The notes beneath the pieces were generated by a model. It searched no databases, was not told the DNA's origin, and saw nothing but the letters and a program-made list of their open reading frames with translations. A program made the position numbers and the translations under genes. This document shows, one piece after another, positions 44,941-57,098 of a DNA stretch of 64,000 bases; within the stretch, counting starts at the first letter, position 1, and each line of letters begins with the position of its first letter. Source of the stretch: Apiospora phragmitis (Eukaryota; Ascomycota; Sordariomycetes; Amphisphaeriales; Apiosporaceae); the NCBI GenBank assembly GCA_038363925.1, contig JAQQWL010000012.1, positions 434,001 through 498,000 of the forward strand, written 5' to 3'.

Positions 44941-46421
44941 GGTGACATTCGTGGGCGCAACAGCAGCAGCAGCAGGAGCAGCGGGTCAAAATTATGAACC
45001 ATTCGATCTCGAGGTTGAAGAATACTAAGAAGAACAGAATGAAGAAAACGCAATGAGCGCGCGCGCGAGAATGAGAGTGGAAATCCTCTAGACACTACAC
45101 TGCCCTTCCCATCCCTGCCACTGTACTACAGAATAGCTCGATTGGAACTCCCGCAGTAGTGCTGACGGGCATTCTCACTGGAACCCCCACAAGTCCAGCC
45201 CCCAAATAGAAATGGATCAGCGGGAGGGTGCCGAGAGGACGGCGATGATTTGGCAGGGCTGAGATGCGCCAAGAGCAGCTGGGGCTGGTGGTGATTTGCC
45301 CGGCATGGTGAAACGCGATGGCTTACTTCTTTTTCCGTTCTCTTTTAGTTACTGATGAGATCTGTTAGCTTCCACCTAGTATTTACCTATTCAAGATCTG
45401 TTTTACACCTGCTCTTCTTCCTCATTGCTCAAGCTGGATTGATTCATCGCGTGGAGAATTACGCTGCTGTCATTCAGGTCGCCGACTACCCACTAAACCG
45501 CATCGTGCTGCCCCCGAATGACTGGCTGTCGCTGTATGTGTGTGGAACTCCAAATACGGGTAGAATACGGGAAGCCCTTTTCCCTGACTAAAAATCTAAG
45601 TATCCCAGCCTGTAAGAATCAGATACTTCAATCAGTCAGCTTGCATCGCCTCCAATGTATTGCCGAGATCACGACAGATCTCTTATACGGTAGGATTACC
45701 TGTAATGAGCACTTACGCGTAGCGCCAGGTAAGTACACGTGTTGATAATGAGGCCACAATGACTCCATTCCGATTTCAATTCACAATCAAAAGGACAAAA
45801 GCTCATTCGGGTTCGGATTCGGATTCACAAGCATTAGAAGCAAGTAGTAGAAGTTGAATCACATTCGCCAGTTACCGATCAAACACACACGACTCCCTCT
45901 TTCTCCCTCCCATCCTCCCTCTCCTCCCAAGGATAGTAAACAATAACGATACCTACTCAGAAGTAACAAAAGAGAGTCAGGACAACAAAAGCATAAACCC
46001 AGTTTATAATGAGATAACCATTCTCCCTGATTTCGCCAGCGCAATGCCAAAATTGCCTTTTGAATTCCGTAAGCCTGCCTTCCTGTAATCAGAAAACAAA
46101 TGCTGGGACCCCCAAAAAACCACCATGGATCAATCGCCCCCTCCAAAACGCCCTCCCCAAAAAGTATCAGTAAAGACAAGACGACGTATTAGGTTAAAAC
46201 ACCCCCAATCTAGCAGCCAGCTCCCCCTGTTCCTCTTTCTCTGTCGTTCCATGATTGATTCTTGGATCATCAGATAAGTCAAGGTAAGGTAAGGTAAGGC
46301 CACGGCCTAGAGTAGCATTATACAAATACAGTTCTTCTTTCTCTTATTCCATCTCTCGATGCTAGCCGAAACAGCTGCAACAACTTGCGCATCCCGAAGC
46401 GGCCAAGACGAAGCACCTTGA
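44941..46421. other. Intergenic
   Basis: Promoter of the lectin-like gene (left) and 3' flank of the spindle-pole gene (right). A GGTAA x4 run lies near 46279-46298. No gene recognised. Confidence 0.5.
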
Positions 46422-49400
46422 CTACTCGCCCCCCTTCCGCCGCACCTTGATCAGCTCCGCCACCAGCTCGTCCTTCTGCCGCTCGCCCTCGGCGATCCGC
46501 TGCCGCGCCGCCGCGCGGTCCAGGTTACGGGCCTCGCGCTCCTGCTTCAGCTTGTGCTCGAGCTCCCGCAGCCGGAACATCCACTTGTTGTCCTGCGGCT
46601 GCGGCGACCCGCTGCTGGCGCGGTTGGTGCCTCCCGGGGTAGATGCCATCTCTCCGTTCGAGGTTCCCGTTCGCTGCTGCTCAAAGTCGGGCGGCGCCAG
46701 GTTGTTCGAGGCGGTGCGCGTCATGGTGCTGTTCCGCGACTTGCTGCTGCTGGCGGAGCTGTCGAGCTGCGGAGTGGTCTTGCTCCTGGGAATTCCACTG
46801 CTCTTGCGAATAGGCCCGGTGGGTATGTAGGGGCTGGGGCTGCCCGCATCGTCGTCTACGCTTCCTCGGCGGCCATTCGTGGGCTGGTCGAAGTAGCCGC
46901 TCACAGCACGTGTCTTAGCATCGTTGGCTCTCTGCAAGGTGGCGTTCTCGATCTTCACAGCCCGGTAGGCCGCTTCGAGTTGGCTGATCCTGGCCGTGCT
47001 GTTGAAGTCTCCATTGACGATGCCGTTACGCACAATAGTCTCCAGGCGATCCAGTTTCTTGATACGATGGTCCAGGTTGTTCTCTAGTGATTGGTACTCC
47101 TTCCAGAGATCGTTCTGGACGCTCTTAATGCGGCTCTGGAAGCTGCCTGTTAGACTCTCGATCATCTTGACCGCCGCGAGCAGGTTCTTGCTGAACCCAG
47201 GCAGCATCGTAGAAACGGCCTCGAGACTGGGCAGCGCCCGCCCATTGATCAGGCTGTTGTTATGAGCCCAATCAGAACCGCAGAGGCTCGAGAGCCTCGT
47301 CCACAGGACAAGGAGCAAGTTGTTACGCTCCGTGAGCTGATCCCGGAACGACGTCTCCAACAGAGCGATCTTCTTCTTGTCGTTGGCCCGAGCCGTCTCC
47401 AGCTCCAGAATGCGACCGTCCTGGTTATTGACGGTGCGCGAGACGTGCTGGTGCGTTCGCTGGAACGTGTCGAAGGCGTTCTTGGTGTTGCGGTGACCCT
47501 GTCGCTCCTTGTCGAGCATTTCCGCCAGCTTCCGGCTCTCGAGGCCATGTGACTCCAGGAGGGCATCGCGTTGCTTAATGATGCGATCCTTCTCCAGCAT
47601 GGCAGCCTTGGCGCTGTTCAACTCGTGCACAGTGTTCTCCAGTTCGCGCTGCAGCGTCCCAATGGATTTGAGCAGACTAGACCGGGTCCCGTTGAGGTCG
47701 CCGAGAGCCTCGCGAAGATTATTCTCGAGCTCAATGAGCCGCTCTTTCCACTCGGTCGCCTCGACTTCTCGGCTGTGCAGGTTCTTGCGTAGTCTGCGCA
47801 CCTCGTCATTGGATGCCGCCAACTCCTTGTTAAGCTCGTTGACAAAGTGTTGCACCTCTTCTTTCTCGCGCGAAGATACCAGCTCGTGCTGCTGGCGCTC
47901 CTTAGCCAGTCTCTGGTTGAGGTCCTTGACCCGTTCGCGCTCGTCACGAAGACTTTGCTCGGCCCCCGCAATCGCAGCCTCTAGGTCTCCAATGCGAATC
48001 TTGTCGGCTTCTTGCTCTTCGCGTAGGAAAGCAATCTCGCCTTGGCTGGACTCCTGTTGGACTCCCAGGCGGTTAGCCTTCTCATTGGACTCCAGGAGCT
48101 TGGCCTCGAGTTCCTCGCCCTCGCGGTTAGCTTCACCCAGTTCGGCTTCGAGCTGTTCAATGCGCCGGTGCTTCTTTTCTTGTTCGTCCTCCAGACGGAC
48201 TATCGCATCACTCATCTTCCGCATCTCTTCTTGAAGAGCTTCGAAGTTCTCCTGACGATCCTGCACCTCTTCCTGCAACCGCTCTATCTCCTGGTCCTTC
48301 ATATCCGTTTCACCCTCCAGAGCACTGATCTCCTCCTGGGCTTCGTTGCGGAGTGATTCGAATTCCGCTTCCATCTCGGCTTGTTCTCGGAGTGCCTGGT
48401 CGCGCTCGGCCTGTATTGCCATTAGATCGTTTAGGGTATTGTCGAGCTCTTGCTGGATGCTCAAGGCGACCTCTTCCGCTTGTTGCTTCGATTCCACAGC
48501 CGTCTCGAAATCCTGCATGCAAGTATCCAGCTCACGCTGAAGTTCCTGGTTCTGCAATTTGATCTCGCTGATCTTATCCCGGTGCTCGGCCAGTTTGTTC
48601 TCGAAGTCTTCTCGCTCAGGATCCTCCATGGCCATAGTAAGCTTCGTCCGGGCGCTGCCTCGCGATTGGGACCTCTCGTGGGCGCCAGCACGAGATGCTG
48701 AACGATCAAGCAACGTATCGATGGTAGAAGGCGCAGGGCCACCACGCCGCGATGCCAGCTTGAGATCTTCGATCTCTTGGTAAAGCCTCTCCTTCTCCCG
48801 ATTTCGGGATGTCAGCATGGAGGTCTGGGCGCCCACTTCACGACGTAACTCGGCGTTCTCGTGGCGCAGTTGGTCGGTCTCCCGTCGCAGCTCGTCAACG
48901 AGTGTCGTGGCCTGGGAGCTGGTCTGGTCGAGGTCTCCAGATAGACCGGATACAGGCCGGGACCGAGACGGAGATTGAGGCCGGTGCTTTCGTGTGATGT
49001 TGTATATGTTCGTAGTGTGATGCATACCACCCGGAGTAGTAGCAGTTCCACCGTTTGCGATGTTCACTTCCTGCTTGAGGCGGAAGATCTCGTCCCGCAA
49101 CTTCCTATTGTCGTCGTCGGTCTGCTCGCGTCTTGCCGTCTCCTGTTCCAGTAAATCCTTGTACACATCGGCCTCTTCTTGGCGGCCCAAGCTATCCCCA
49201 ACTCGTTCGCCAGCCTTGTCGCCCATGGCCTTGACCACCTCGGCCAGCTTTCTCTTCTCTGCTTGTGAAGCCATGTTCTCGCTCTTCAGCTGCTCTATCT
49301 CGGTAACGTATTCTTCAACGCGCTCCCGCAGGTAGTAAAGCTCTTCCTCCCGCTCCTGGGCGTCCGGGTCGAAACCCGGGTGGTGCGGCCATCGGAAGAG

Positions 49401-51322
49401 TAGCCACTTCGGGCGGTGCTGGGCCGGTCTGCCTCGTCGTCTCGGTCGCGCCACCGTTTCTCCAGATCCTTGTTCTTTTTCCGGAGGACTTTGTTGTCGC
49501 GCTGGATGACAGCCAGAGAGGTCTTGAGCTCGACGTTTTCCGAAATCATCTCCTTAACGCCTGACTCGGAAAGCTTGTCCAGCCGGTCGGACAGGAACAT
49601 GACTTTCAGCTTGAGGTCGAAATTCTCTTTGGACAGACGCTCAATGGTGCTCGACTGCTCCTTCAACGTCAGGTTCCTCCCATTCTTCGCGACGGTGCCT
49701 GGGGCAGGAGTGTAGTCGGAAACCTTGCGTATGTGTTGGCTGACTTTGGGCGTCTCCAGGCCCGATTGTGTCTTGTACTCGCGGGCCAGCGACTCGGGGA
49801 CCTCGACGTTGCGCACATGCCGGGCAATGACCGTGTCTGTCGGCGCCAATAAAGGGCCCTTCTTCTTGGGCTTGGGGGTGCTAAAAGAATCATCGCTGTG
49901 ACCAGGGAGGAGCGACAAGGATTTGGGAGGTTCACCGCTGGGCGGTCTTTCGACTTCATCCAAAGGTTCTAGAGGCTCGAGGCCTCTGACAGGTTCCAGA
50001 TCCTCGATGCCTGAAGCCATGCTACCCATACTAATGGAACGCGCAAGCATGTTACTCATGCTACGTTGCATGCCGTAGGCCGGAATTGATCCCCCAGACT
50101 GGATGGCGTAGTCTACACCCAGCCCTACCGTCACGTCGCTTTCGTTATCGTTATCGAGATTGGAAGAGGTGGAGGAGCGCTGGCTTGCATTCCTGCTGCG
50201 TAGAAACCGGGGCCGGTTGCCAAACCGCAGAGAACCTTGGGCGGAAGCACTTCCTGTCGAATCTATGGAGTTGTCGGTGGACTTGGACTGATCAGCCTCG
50301 GAGGTAGATTGGCGGAGAAGTACGGTGCCACCCGCGCCCGAGTCGTCGGGGCGAGGGATATCTAAGTGTGAGCTGTCCCTGGCAGAAAAGTCTTGATCGT
50401 CTTGTGGGGTCGGCTGTCTTTCCTCGGCAGCCCTCGAGGTAGTACGCGAGGCGGTACGTGCGGCGGCGTTGGCAGCGGGCGAGGACATGGTCTCGAGGGC
50501 CAAAGTGGAATTGCCGGTGTCAGCATCGTCAGCGGCGGTGAAGGTATCATTGGCCGAATTGGTCGTTCCGGTGATGGAGATTGCGGGTTGGGCAGCGGGT
50601 TGGGTTTGATTGGGGGGCGACCGGGGCGTGGTGCTGGTGGGTAGCTGGGAGCTGTCATGCAGGTCGCTCTCATTGGCCGCAGGCGCCGTATCTGCATGCG
50701 ATGTTGACGATCTCGAGTCTTCGTGGCCATTTTCTTTCTTTATTGGTGTTGTGGAATCTCCTGTTTCGGTAGGTAATGTGGACGTGGGGTCAGTGTAGGC
50801 TTGCTGGGTTTGGTCGTCTCTGCGGGTGGTGGAGGCCGAGGGTGCAGGCGATGGGGTTTTTGTTTTGACAGCATCGAATACAAAGGTGTCGTCGATGCCG
50901 GGTTCTGGGCCGGTGACCTGGATGGGAGAGATCGGAGGGATAAAGCTCTCTTCGACATCTTGAAGCTGCGCGCGGACCTGTTGCTCCTCAGCCATGGAAT
51001 CGAGATGGTGATCCTCGTCCATGCTGACAGGCTCGACGTAACTGCTGTCGGGCTGGAGGTGTCCTTGCGATGGAGGATGCAGTAGTGGTATGTTCTGTTT
51101 CGCAAAGGCATGCGCCGGCTGCGCAGTCATGGGCGTGGCAGATGGTGGCGCGGTCGAAGGCTCCTGGTCGCCATCACCTTCTCGTTGTTCGAGGTCGTTT
51201 TTGCTGGGCGGTAATTCTTGCCCTTGCCCATCCGAGCTGCCAGGGATGGGTTGGCGCGACTCTGGGGATGTCGGTGCGGGCGAAGAACGCGCCTCGGATG
51301 GCCTCTTCTCGTCGGCTTCCAT
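46422..51322 (-). CDS. apsB: Spindle-pole-body / microtubule-organising coiled-coil protein (ApsB/Mto1 type; one-base frameshift)
   Basis: Fungal centrosomin-like protein that brings gamma-tubulin to spindle pole bodies, septa or other MTOCs; loss gives nuclear-positioning defects in Aspergillus apsB mutants. Intronless; 1,633 residues after correction. Residues about 1-540 are disordered (Ser/Thr/Pro-rich). Residues about 553-640 are a Cnn1-like motif (TIERLSKENFDLKLKVMFLSDRL...VIQRDNKVLRKKN). Long coiled coils then run to about residue 1,400 (EERVEEY... through many ERE/QLE heptads). The Ser-rich region after that carries PRSK and SGIPRSKTTP-like basic patches, and the end is again helical (MFRLRELEHKLKQEREAR). 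At ACCACCCGGG (49375-49380) one base is missing; adding one C joins SSDGRTT to GFDPDAQEREEELYYLRERV. As written it looks like two overlapping genes. The start at 51322 is chosen over ATG 51367. Confidence 0.9.
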
Positions 51323-52973
51323 GGCGGAAGGGTGGTTGTGTTGGGTATGCGCTGTTGCCCAGGTCACAAATGCATGCTCGGTCCGGGATGGGTTGGATTT
51401 GGGTAGGTCAGTCTGGCGACAGACGATCGATATGGAGCAAAATAGCGATTCAAACAGGTATGTTCAAATGTATTGAAGGTTGAAATTGGAGGTGCAGGTA
51501 CTTTCTCACATCTCGCTCACTCACCTGCACTTGCGCCTGCGCCTGTACCTGCACCTGCACCTGGGCCGAACTACGAGGCGGGTGCTAAAACAGAACCCAC
51601 CACCCCAAACTTCCCGCGCCTTACACTAAAACTTGCTGGTCCACGACAGCAACAAACTTGACAACACAGCGGTCTTCAATGCAATAAACATGAGTAATCT
51701 GTTGACATTTCCAATGGGCTGCCTTGGAAATCTGATTGTTATGACCTTACGTACATACTTACCTATTATATTGATCTGTAGGTATACATTTGTGTAAGTA
51801 CGAGCAAGGAGTGCAGGTCACTGTCCTAAACTCCTGACCCATCAAATCGGATAGGAGCTGACATGTGGTTTTCAATGTTCCGCATATGACCTGACAGTGG
51901 CAGGGCTCAATTCACAAACAGCATTACCGTCGACCTGATACGGGATCGACGCTCTTTCCGGCTTTACGATTATGTAGATGCACGCTCCCAATTGCGACTT
52001 CAGTGTATCCAGAATTGATTCCACCAGCTTGCTGCCATGTTACATGCAATTGGAGGGTAAGGTCTTGAGCCCGAGATTTCTTCTCCAGTCTCTTCATGCA
52101 TACAAAATCACAACGCAAAGCTGCAAGATGTACGGAATAAGCACAGGAAAACAAAGGGGACAACATCGGATGCATTTGGTCGCGTTCAATTCGCCAGCGC
52201 AATGATGCACCGCTCGGGCCTCTTTTCCGGTTGGCCAGAATGGCTATCCCTGCTAGAAGACCTGATGGGCCCCTGTAGCCCAGCACTCTTGGTACCCGCC
52301 TAGTGGGCTGGCACCCGTTGCTGGGGCACCAATGAGCCGATTCGAGTGCCCGAAAGATTTAATGCAGCCGCGATAGGCTTAGAGCCCGCCCAACCAACTC
52401 CACTGCACCTACAAAGAATAGGAAAAAGGAGCTCGAGAAATGTTCTCGATGTTGATTTCAGCCATGATAAGAGAGCAAATTGGCGTCCATCTTATCTTGC
52501 AAGTATAATGGATGCCCAGACCGTTCGCGTCTACTGTACACGTCCCATCGCTACGTTCAGCAACAGTGGATAGCAATTTAGTAGCAGCAGACCTAATACT
52601 AGCTGCTGTGCTGGACATACAATTCCCACTTAGGCGACGGAGAAGCTGCGTTGTTCCCTGCTGCTAAAAGGCTGTCAAATCGCGAAAAGTCATCAACCTG
52701 GTCTCATATGTAGTCACAGTCAGGGTGCAGCGGCCGGCGGCAGGCAGCGCTGGGCAACGGACAGCCGGGTATTGTTGAAATTTGGTACCGAATTCCAACG
52801 TCGCATCCAAACGGCACACGTCGCTACGTATCTGCAGGCATCTCGCCCGTACTACTTCTTATCCCGATAAACTACCCGAATGTAATTCTCCGAATTTGCT
52901 GATTTGATCATATTTTCCCTTCCCTGGGTGAATTTAGTCAGCAGGCCCAAATAACTATATACTCTCGCTTTAG
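51323..52973. other. Intergenic with CCTGCA hexamer repeat
   Basis: Promoter of the apsB-like gene; CCTGCA/CCTGCG hexamers lie at about 51526-51565. The rest, to 52.97 kb, shows no supportable gene. Confidence 0.5.
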
Positions 52974-53969
52974 CTATACCTGTTCGTTCGATAACGTCAG
53001 TTGACCCTTTAAACCTGTCCGGTAGGTAGGTAAAGCCCATCCTGTCATCCAATCTGCCTCCAACACTTCCCTTATATTTGGTCGCTCGCTTGGTCTCCAA
53101 GCCAGCATCCGCTTCAGGAGCTTTAACAGCGCATCCCACTCGTCTTCAAGGATCGTCCCCATCTTTTTGGTATTCCGTGGGCTTTGCACCCATTCCTCGA
53201 ACCGTCGTTCCCATGGCCAAATTTCAGACTTATCGGTCAGAGGCTTGCCCGTGTTATCGTACCACTTTGGTCGCTTTTCCCATTTTTCCCACCACTCGGG
53301 TGGCATGAGACCCTGTAGCTCTACCTGCTGCGCCGTGATGATCTCGTCCTGCGGTGCAAGGAACCCGTCGATAAGCGACCTATGGGCGAGCAGCTCAAAG
53401 ATCACACAGCCCAAGCTCCAAATGTCAGATGCATATGTGAGCGGCGTTGTTGGCTCGAAGAATGCCTCAGGTGGGCGGAGTACAAGTGGTGTGTATGATT
53501 CGAATCGAGACTTGTCGTCGGGACGGAAGGCAACCCCGAAGTCAGTCAGAGGTAGGCTGTCTTCCGAGTCGTAACCGCTTACACGGCTATGTGTGAGCTG
53601 TGAGAGGATATCGACCTCAGTGCGGTCCGTGTCTGCGGTGCCGACTTTTACGGCGACAAATCTCGATGTCTCCTCGTCGAGGGCAAGCCAGGCAGTTGAG
53701 AAGGTGCCGTGGCCGAGCTTGTACACTACATGGTATCGTTTGTCAAGACGATCATCGATGTGAACTGGATGATAGCCGCCCGATCGATAGTCGCTGAGGT
53801 CCTCTATGCCGTTAACATATCCGTATTCAACAGTTGGTGCTGACATTGCCAAGTGATGTGACCGGAGGAATGTAGACCTCATGCGAAATGGATAACAAAG
53901 ATTCAAAGCGGAAACCCTTAAGGTCTTCGCGCGCCACGAAAGGACCTGATGGGGTAGCCTAGTGATCAT
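52974..53969 (-). CDS. SRPK-like protein kinase lacking its catalytic loop (pseudokinase or relic)
   Basis: Fungal expansion of SR-protein-kinase-like proteins. From Met 53846 (or an upstream in-frame ATG at 53969; 331 residues from there) it reads GYHPVHIDDRLDKRYHVVYK, glycine loop LGHGTFSTAW and ATP lysine VAVKV, then EVDILSQLTHSR. It then jumps to LPLTDFGVAF (the DFG motif), SDIWSLGC, GFLAPQDEI, PPEWWEKWEKRPKWY, EDEWDALLKLLKRMLAWRPSERP and WALP. The region that should carry helix E, the HGDLH-type catalytic loop and the insert between lobes, about 100 residues or more in relatives, is absent, yet the frame is open and continuous. It cannot be an active kinase as written. Either an in-frame deletion created a pseudokinase or it is a young relic. 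No introns are visible. Confidence 0.8.
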   Translation of the reverse strand: MITRLPHQVLSWRAKTLRVSALNLCYPFRMRSTFLRSHHLAMSAPTVEYGYVNGIEDLSDYRSGGYHPVHIDDRLDKRYHVVYKLGHGTFSTAWLALDEETSRFVAVKVGTADTDRTEVDILSQLTHSRVSGYDSEDSLPLTDFGVAFRPDDKSRFESYTPLVLRPPEAFFEPTTPLTYASDIWSLGCVIFELLAHRSLIDGFLAPQDEIITAQQVELQGLMPPEWWEKWEKRPKWYDNTGKPLTDKSEIWPWERRFEEWVQSPRNTKKMGTILEDEWDALLKLLKRMLAWRPSERPNIREVLEADWMTGWALPTYRTGLKGQLTLSNEQV

Positions 53970-55367
53970 CTGAAGCGCGTGGGGGATCTCTGCGTTGTGG
54001 TGTTGGATGAAGTCGAGAACTGAAACGTTGTTCCAGGGATGCGATTGAAGACGGTAAAATACGATGGGATTGAAGGGGAAGGCTCCTATTGGTTAAAACG
54101 GTGGAGTCGCAGCTCTCTACAAGATATATATTCTAGTACTGAACGCTGCCAAGGAAAAGGGGCAATGTTTAAACCCCTTACCACCCCAACACTAGCGCCC
54201 TCGTTCCATAATACTCGATTGGTAGAAACCCTCTCAAGTATTGCCCATGAGGTAAGTCTCGTAATTGAAGGTGAACAGTATAGACAGGTCTTTAGGCGAT
54301 ACGGTCCAGGTGTATGTGTTTGCCACTGCCATCCGACGTCCCGAAGATCAGACCTATAAACACGACACTTCTTTTATACAGCTAGAGCAGATTAGTCGAG
54401 GTGGCCTAGTTTTATATGTAGTCCGGCCGGTGCATGAACTTCTCATTTTGTAATACTTGGGTGTAGGGTGGGATGCAATCGACACTATGTTGTTCACACT
54501 ATATTGCGTTAGGATACCAAGCTCATCAGAGTGCTGGGCAATTCCCGTCTAGTATCCTATACCGATCCAGAATACCGGAAATAAATGCTACTTTTAGTTC
54601 CCATCATCATCCTGTCTTATGGGTCGACACGGCTCGATTTAGCCTGAATCGGCCCTTTGGCACAACTGCTTGCTGGACCAGGTTGGCGCTTACTCCTCAC
54701 CCCTGAATTCGGTTCGTCCCTTTGAAGAGGGTGTACTAGAAATAGAGTAAATCCCCACTTAAGCCACAACCGTATAGAGCCGGACGTTGGGAGGGGGGTG
54801 ATCCGGGCAGCCACCCGAACTGCGTGGGGCGAGCTACGCGGTCCGGTCATGTCGCACGCACAGAACTTTTTCTGATAGAAGTATTCTCCTTACTCTTGAT
54901 TGTTGTTGGATTGCCCTGAGCTCTTGGCTTCACACTCGAAATGGGCTTCCACGATAGACTTCAGGCTTTGCCCTCTCCACCCCTTAGTTCTCTATGGATG
55001 ACAATCGAATTACCCCGGGGGGTTCTCGTTGTGGGCAGAACGAACAGTACCGTGGACAGACGCTGTTGGAAGGCCAACTGGAGCATCAATGTCGACTGTG
55101 GCATCACAATACATATTTATTCAGCATTTACGATGAGAAGAGTTACATCATCCCCAGAAACCTAAGGGATGGCAAGTAGTATATCGTAACATGCTGTGTG
55201 TGTATCGCCAACGTAACCTTATGAAAAGAAAGGCCTTGCTGATGTCAAAAACTATGTCATGCTGACCAATGGCGAGTATCTCAGGTACACCATACCTAAA
55301 CCGAACCTTTCCTTACATGTTCGTCGGATTGCGGCGGAATACGAATGAGTATTGCAACGCCGAGGAT
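53970..55367. other. Intergenic
   Basis: Mixed, partly AT-rich sequence without a supportable gene. It separates the kinase promoter from the 3' end of the HET gene. A short frame at 54994-55179 has no family features. Confidence 0.45.
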
Positions 55368-57098
55368 TTACCAGACATCCCTCTCGCACCACTTCCAACT
55401 GACCGGCTCGGACACACATAGCATATCCCTTTGGAAACCACCCGAGGCGGACCACTTACATATTCCAATCCGGCGGCAGGACGGTGGCCCCCCTTTTGTG
55501 TCTTGACGGCGGTGTAACAAAAGTCCATATATATAAGGCGCCATTGAGTTCGTCTCCCTGCCCAGCTCTAGCACTTCTACTCCAGCGTCCCCAAACACCT
55601 GAAACAAAGCCTGGATCTGCGCCAGGCCTTGTGCCAAGTCGTCATAAGATTCATTCGTCAGATCGACCGGGATTGCCGGGATAGTCGGGGCGTGCTCTGC
55701 AACGACGTAGGTGTCTAGTACCGCGTAAAAGTAGAATCCCGTTTTCCCGAGGCCGGCTTTCGGAGTCACCGATGCTTTCCAGAAGGCGGAAAGGTCGCGA
55801 AGAGTGCAAAAATTTCCGTTGTACTTGGCGTAGCAGAACGGCGGATCAGTACTAGTCAGCCAAGAGGGATTGCCGGTAGTGGTGTTTATGGCAATGTTGC
55901 AGGTACTGGTGTACCGCGCGTCGTAATCACAAAAAGCGGCCGGCACGGTGATGCACTGCGAAATCTGCCACGTGGCGGCGGTCGGTCTTGCGAGGTGGAT
56001 AAACAACTGACCCAGAAGGGGCGAGGCCTGATTCAAGGCCGCCGCGAACTCACGCTCGAGTTCGGCGAGGGCATAACGGCGCGGCGACGCGGCAGGCTTC
56101 GCTAGGTCAGTGGCGACGGCAGCTGCGGCTCCGATACGCAGGTTGTAGATCGACATGATGCCGTATATGCGATCCTGTTCGAACGAGGCGTTGCGGAACC
56201 GGGCCACGCCCCATTGAATGTTGGGATTGAACCCGAAGGGAGGGGTGGAGTAGCCGGCGCGCTTGATGCGCTCAATAATGGCGTCGCCGAGTTGGCTAAA
56301 GGGCGGCTCCGTAAAACGGCAGAAGCCTGATTCCAGGACGACCCGGAGATTGAAGAGAGCGTTGGACAGAATTTTCATCTGAACGACAACGGGTTTTACG
56401 GCTGATGTAGACCATGACGGAGAAGAAGGAGGTAAGCCGTCGTGAAGTTCCACCGTCTGCGCGTCTCGAGCCAAAACGGTTGCATCGGGCCGCAGAATGC
56501 CTTCCTGGAGTGTCCAGAGCGACGTGAACCACCAATCATCGAACAGCGTGTCCAGGCATTGCTTTAAGGGGGCCAAGGCGGCCCCTTTCTCGATCTGTGG
56601 CACGGAGTCGAAGGCAGTCTGCAGGTACCCACTGCGGTAGAATATCTCGTTGAAGACCTCCTGCAGGCGTACAAGTGGTTGCGTCCACAGCCAGACGTAT
56701 ACCCGGTCGGCCTTGGCGAAGATGCCGACCTGCCTGCCGATCTCATCCATCTTGACTGCGTAGTTCTCCTGGTCGATGCACACGACATCTATCCAGGCAA
56801 AATCATTTATTTCACCCATCTTCTTGATAACCTGATGGAATGTGGCCACGCTAAACATGGATTCATTCACAGCCGGTATATCCCATGTCGTCCCAGAGAC
56901 GTCTATGTGGGGTCCGTTTGGGGCCGGCCACCTGCCCCAGGTGTAGGTCAGGATGCTATAAGCGGGCTCCGTAACGACCCCGTAGATGTTGCCCTCTTGA
57001 CGCTCTAGAGACGTCATGGTCGGGATATGTAACAGTCGTCGTGGCCATTGTCCTTCGACGGTCTCCCACCGATATAGACGCCCTCCTCGTGAACCCAT
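55368..57098 (-). CDS. HET-domain (heterokaryon incompatibility-like) protein
   Basis: Cytosolic protein with an N-terminal HET domain, the module that triggers cell death when incompatible fungal strains fuse; many HET paralogues have other or unknown roles. Intact single exon, 576 residues. HET signatures: ILTYTWGRW (the SYxWG-like motif), DFAWIDVVCIDQEN (the WIDaxCIdQ motif, about residue 100), MDEIGRQVGIFAKADRVYVWL and WWFTSLWTLQEGILRPDATVLARD (the WtxRaWTLQE-like motif). The C-terminal 300 residues contain no repeats such as WD40 or ankyrin. They include FEQDRIYGIMSIYNLRIG, as in other HET proteins that list a local alpha-helical domain, and a C-terminal Trp-rich stretch. The start at 57098 follows MGSRGGRLYRW and seems proper. 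Confidence 0.88.
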   Translation of the reverse strand: MGSRGGRLYRWETVEGQWPRRLLHIPTMTSLERQEGNIYGVVTEPAYSILTYTWGRWPAPNGPHIDVSGTTWDIPAVNESMFSVATFHQVIKKMGEINDFAWIDVVCIDQENYAVKMDEIGRQVGIFAKADRVYVWLWTQPLVRLQEVFNEIFYRSGYLQTAFDSVPQIEKGAALAPLKQCLDTLFDDWWFTSLWTLQEGILRPDATVLARDAQTVELHDGLPPSSPSWSTSAVKPVVVQMKILSNALFNLRVVLESGFCRFTEPPFSQLGDAIIERIKRAGYSTPPFGFNPNIQWGVARFRNASFEQDRIYGIMSIYNLRIGAAAAVATDLAKPAASPRRYALAELEREFAAALNQASPLLGQLFIHLARPTAATWQISQCITVPAAFCDYDARYTSTCNIAINTTTGNPSWLTSTDPPFCYAKYNGNFCTLRDLSAFWKASVTPKAGLGKTGFYFYAVLDTYVVAEHAPTIPAIPVDLTNESYDDLAQGLAQIQALFQVFGDAGVEVLELGRETNSMAPYIYGLLLHRRQDTKGGPPSCRRIGICKWSASGGFQRDMLCVSEPVSWKWCERDVW

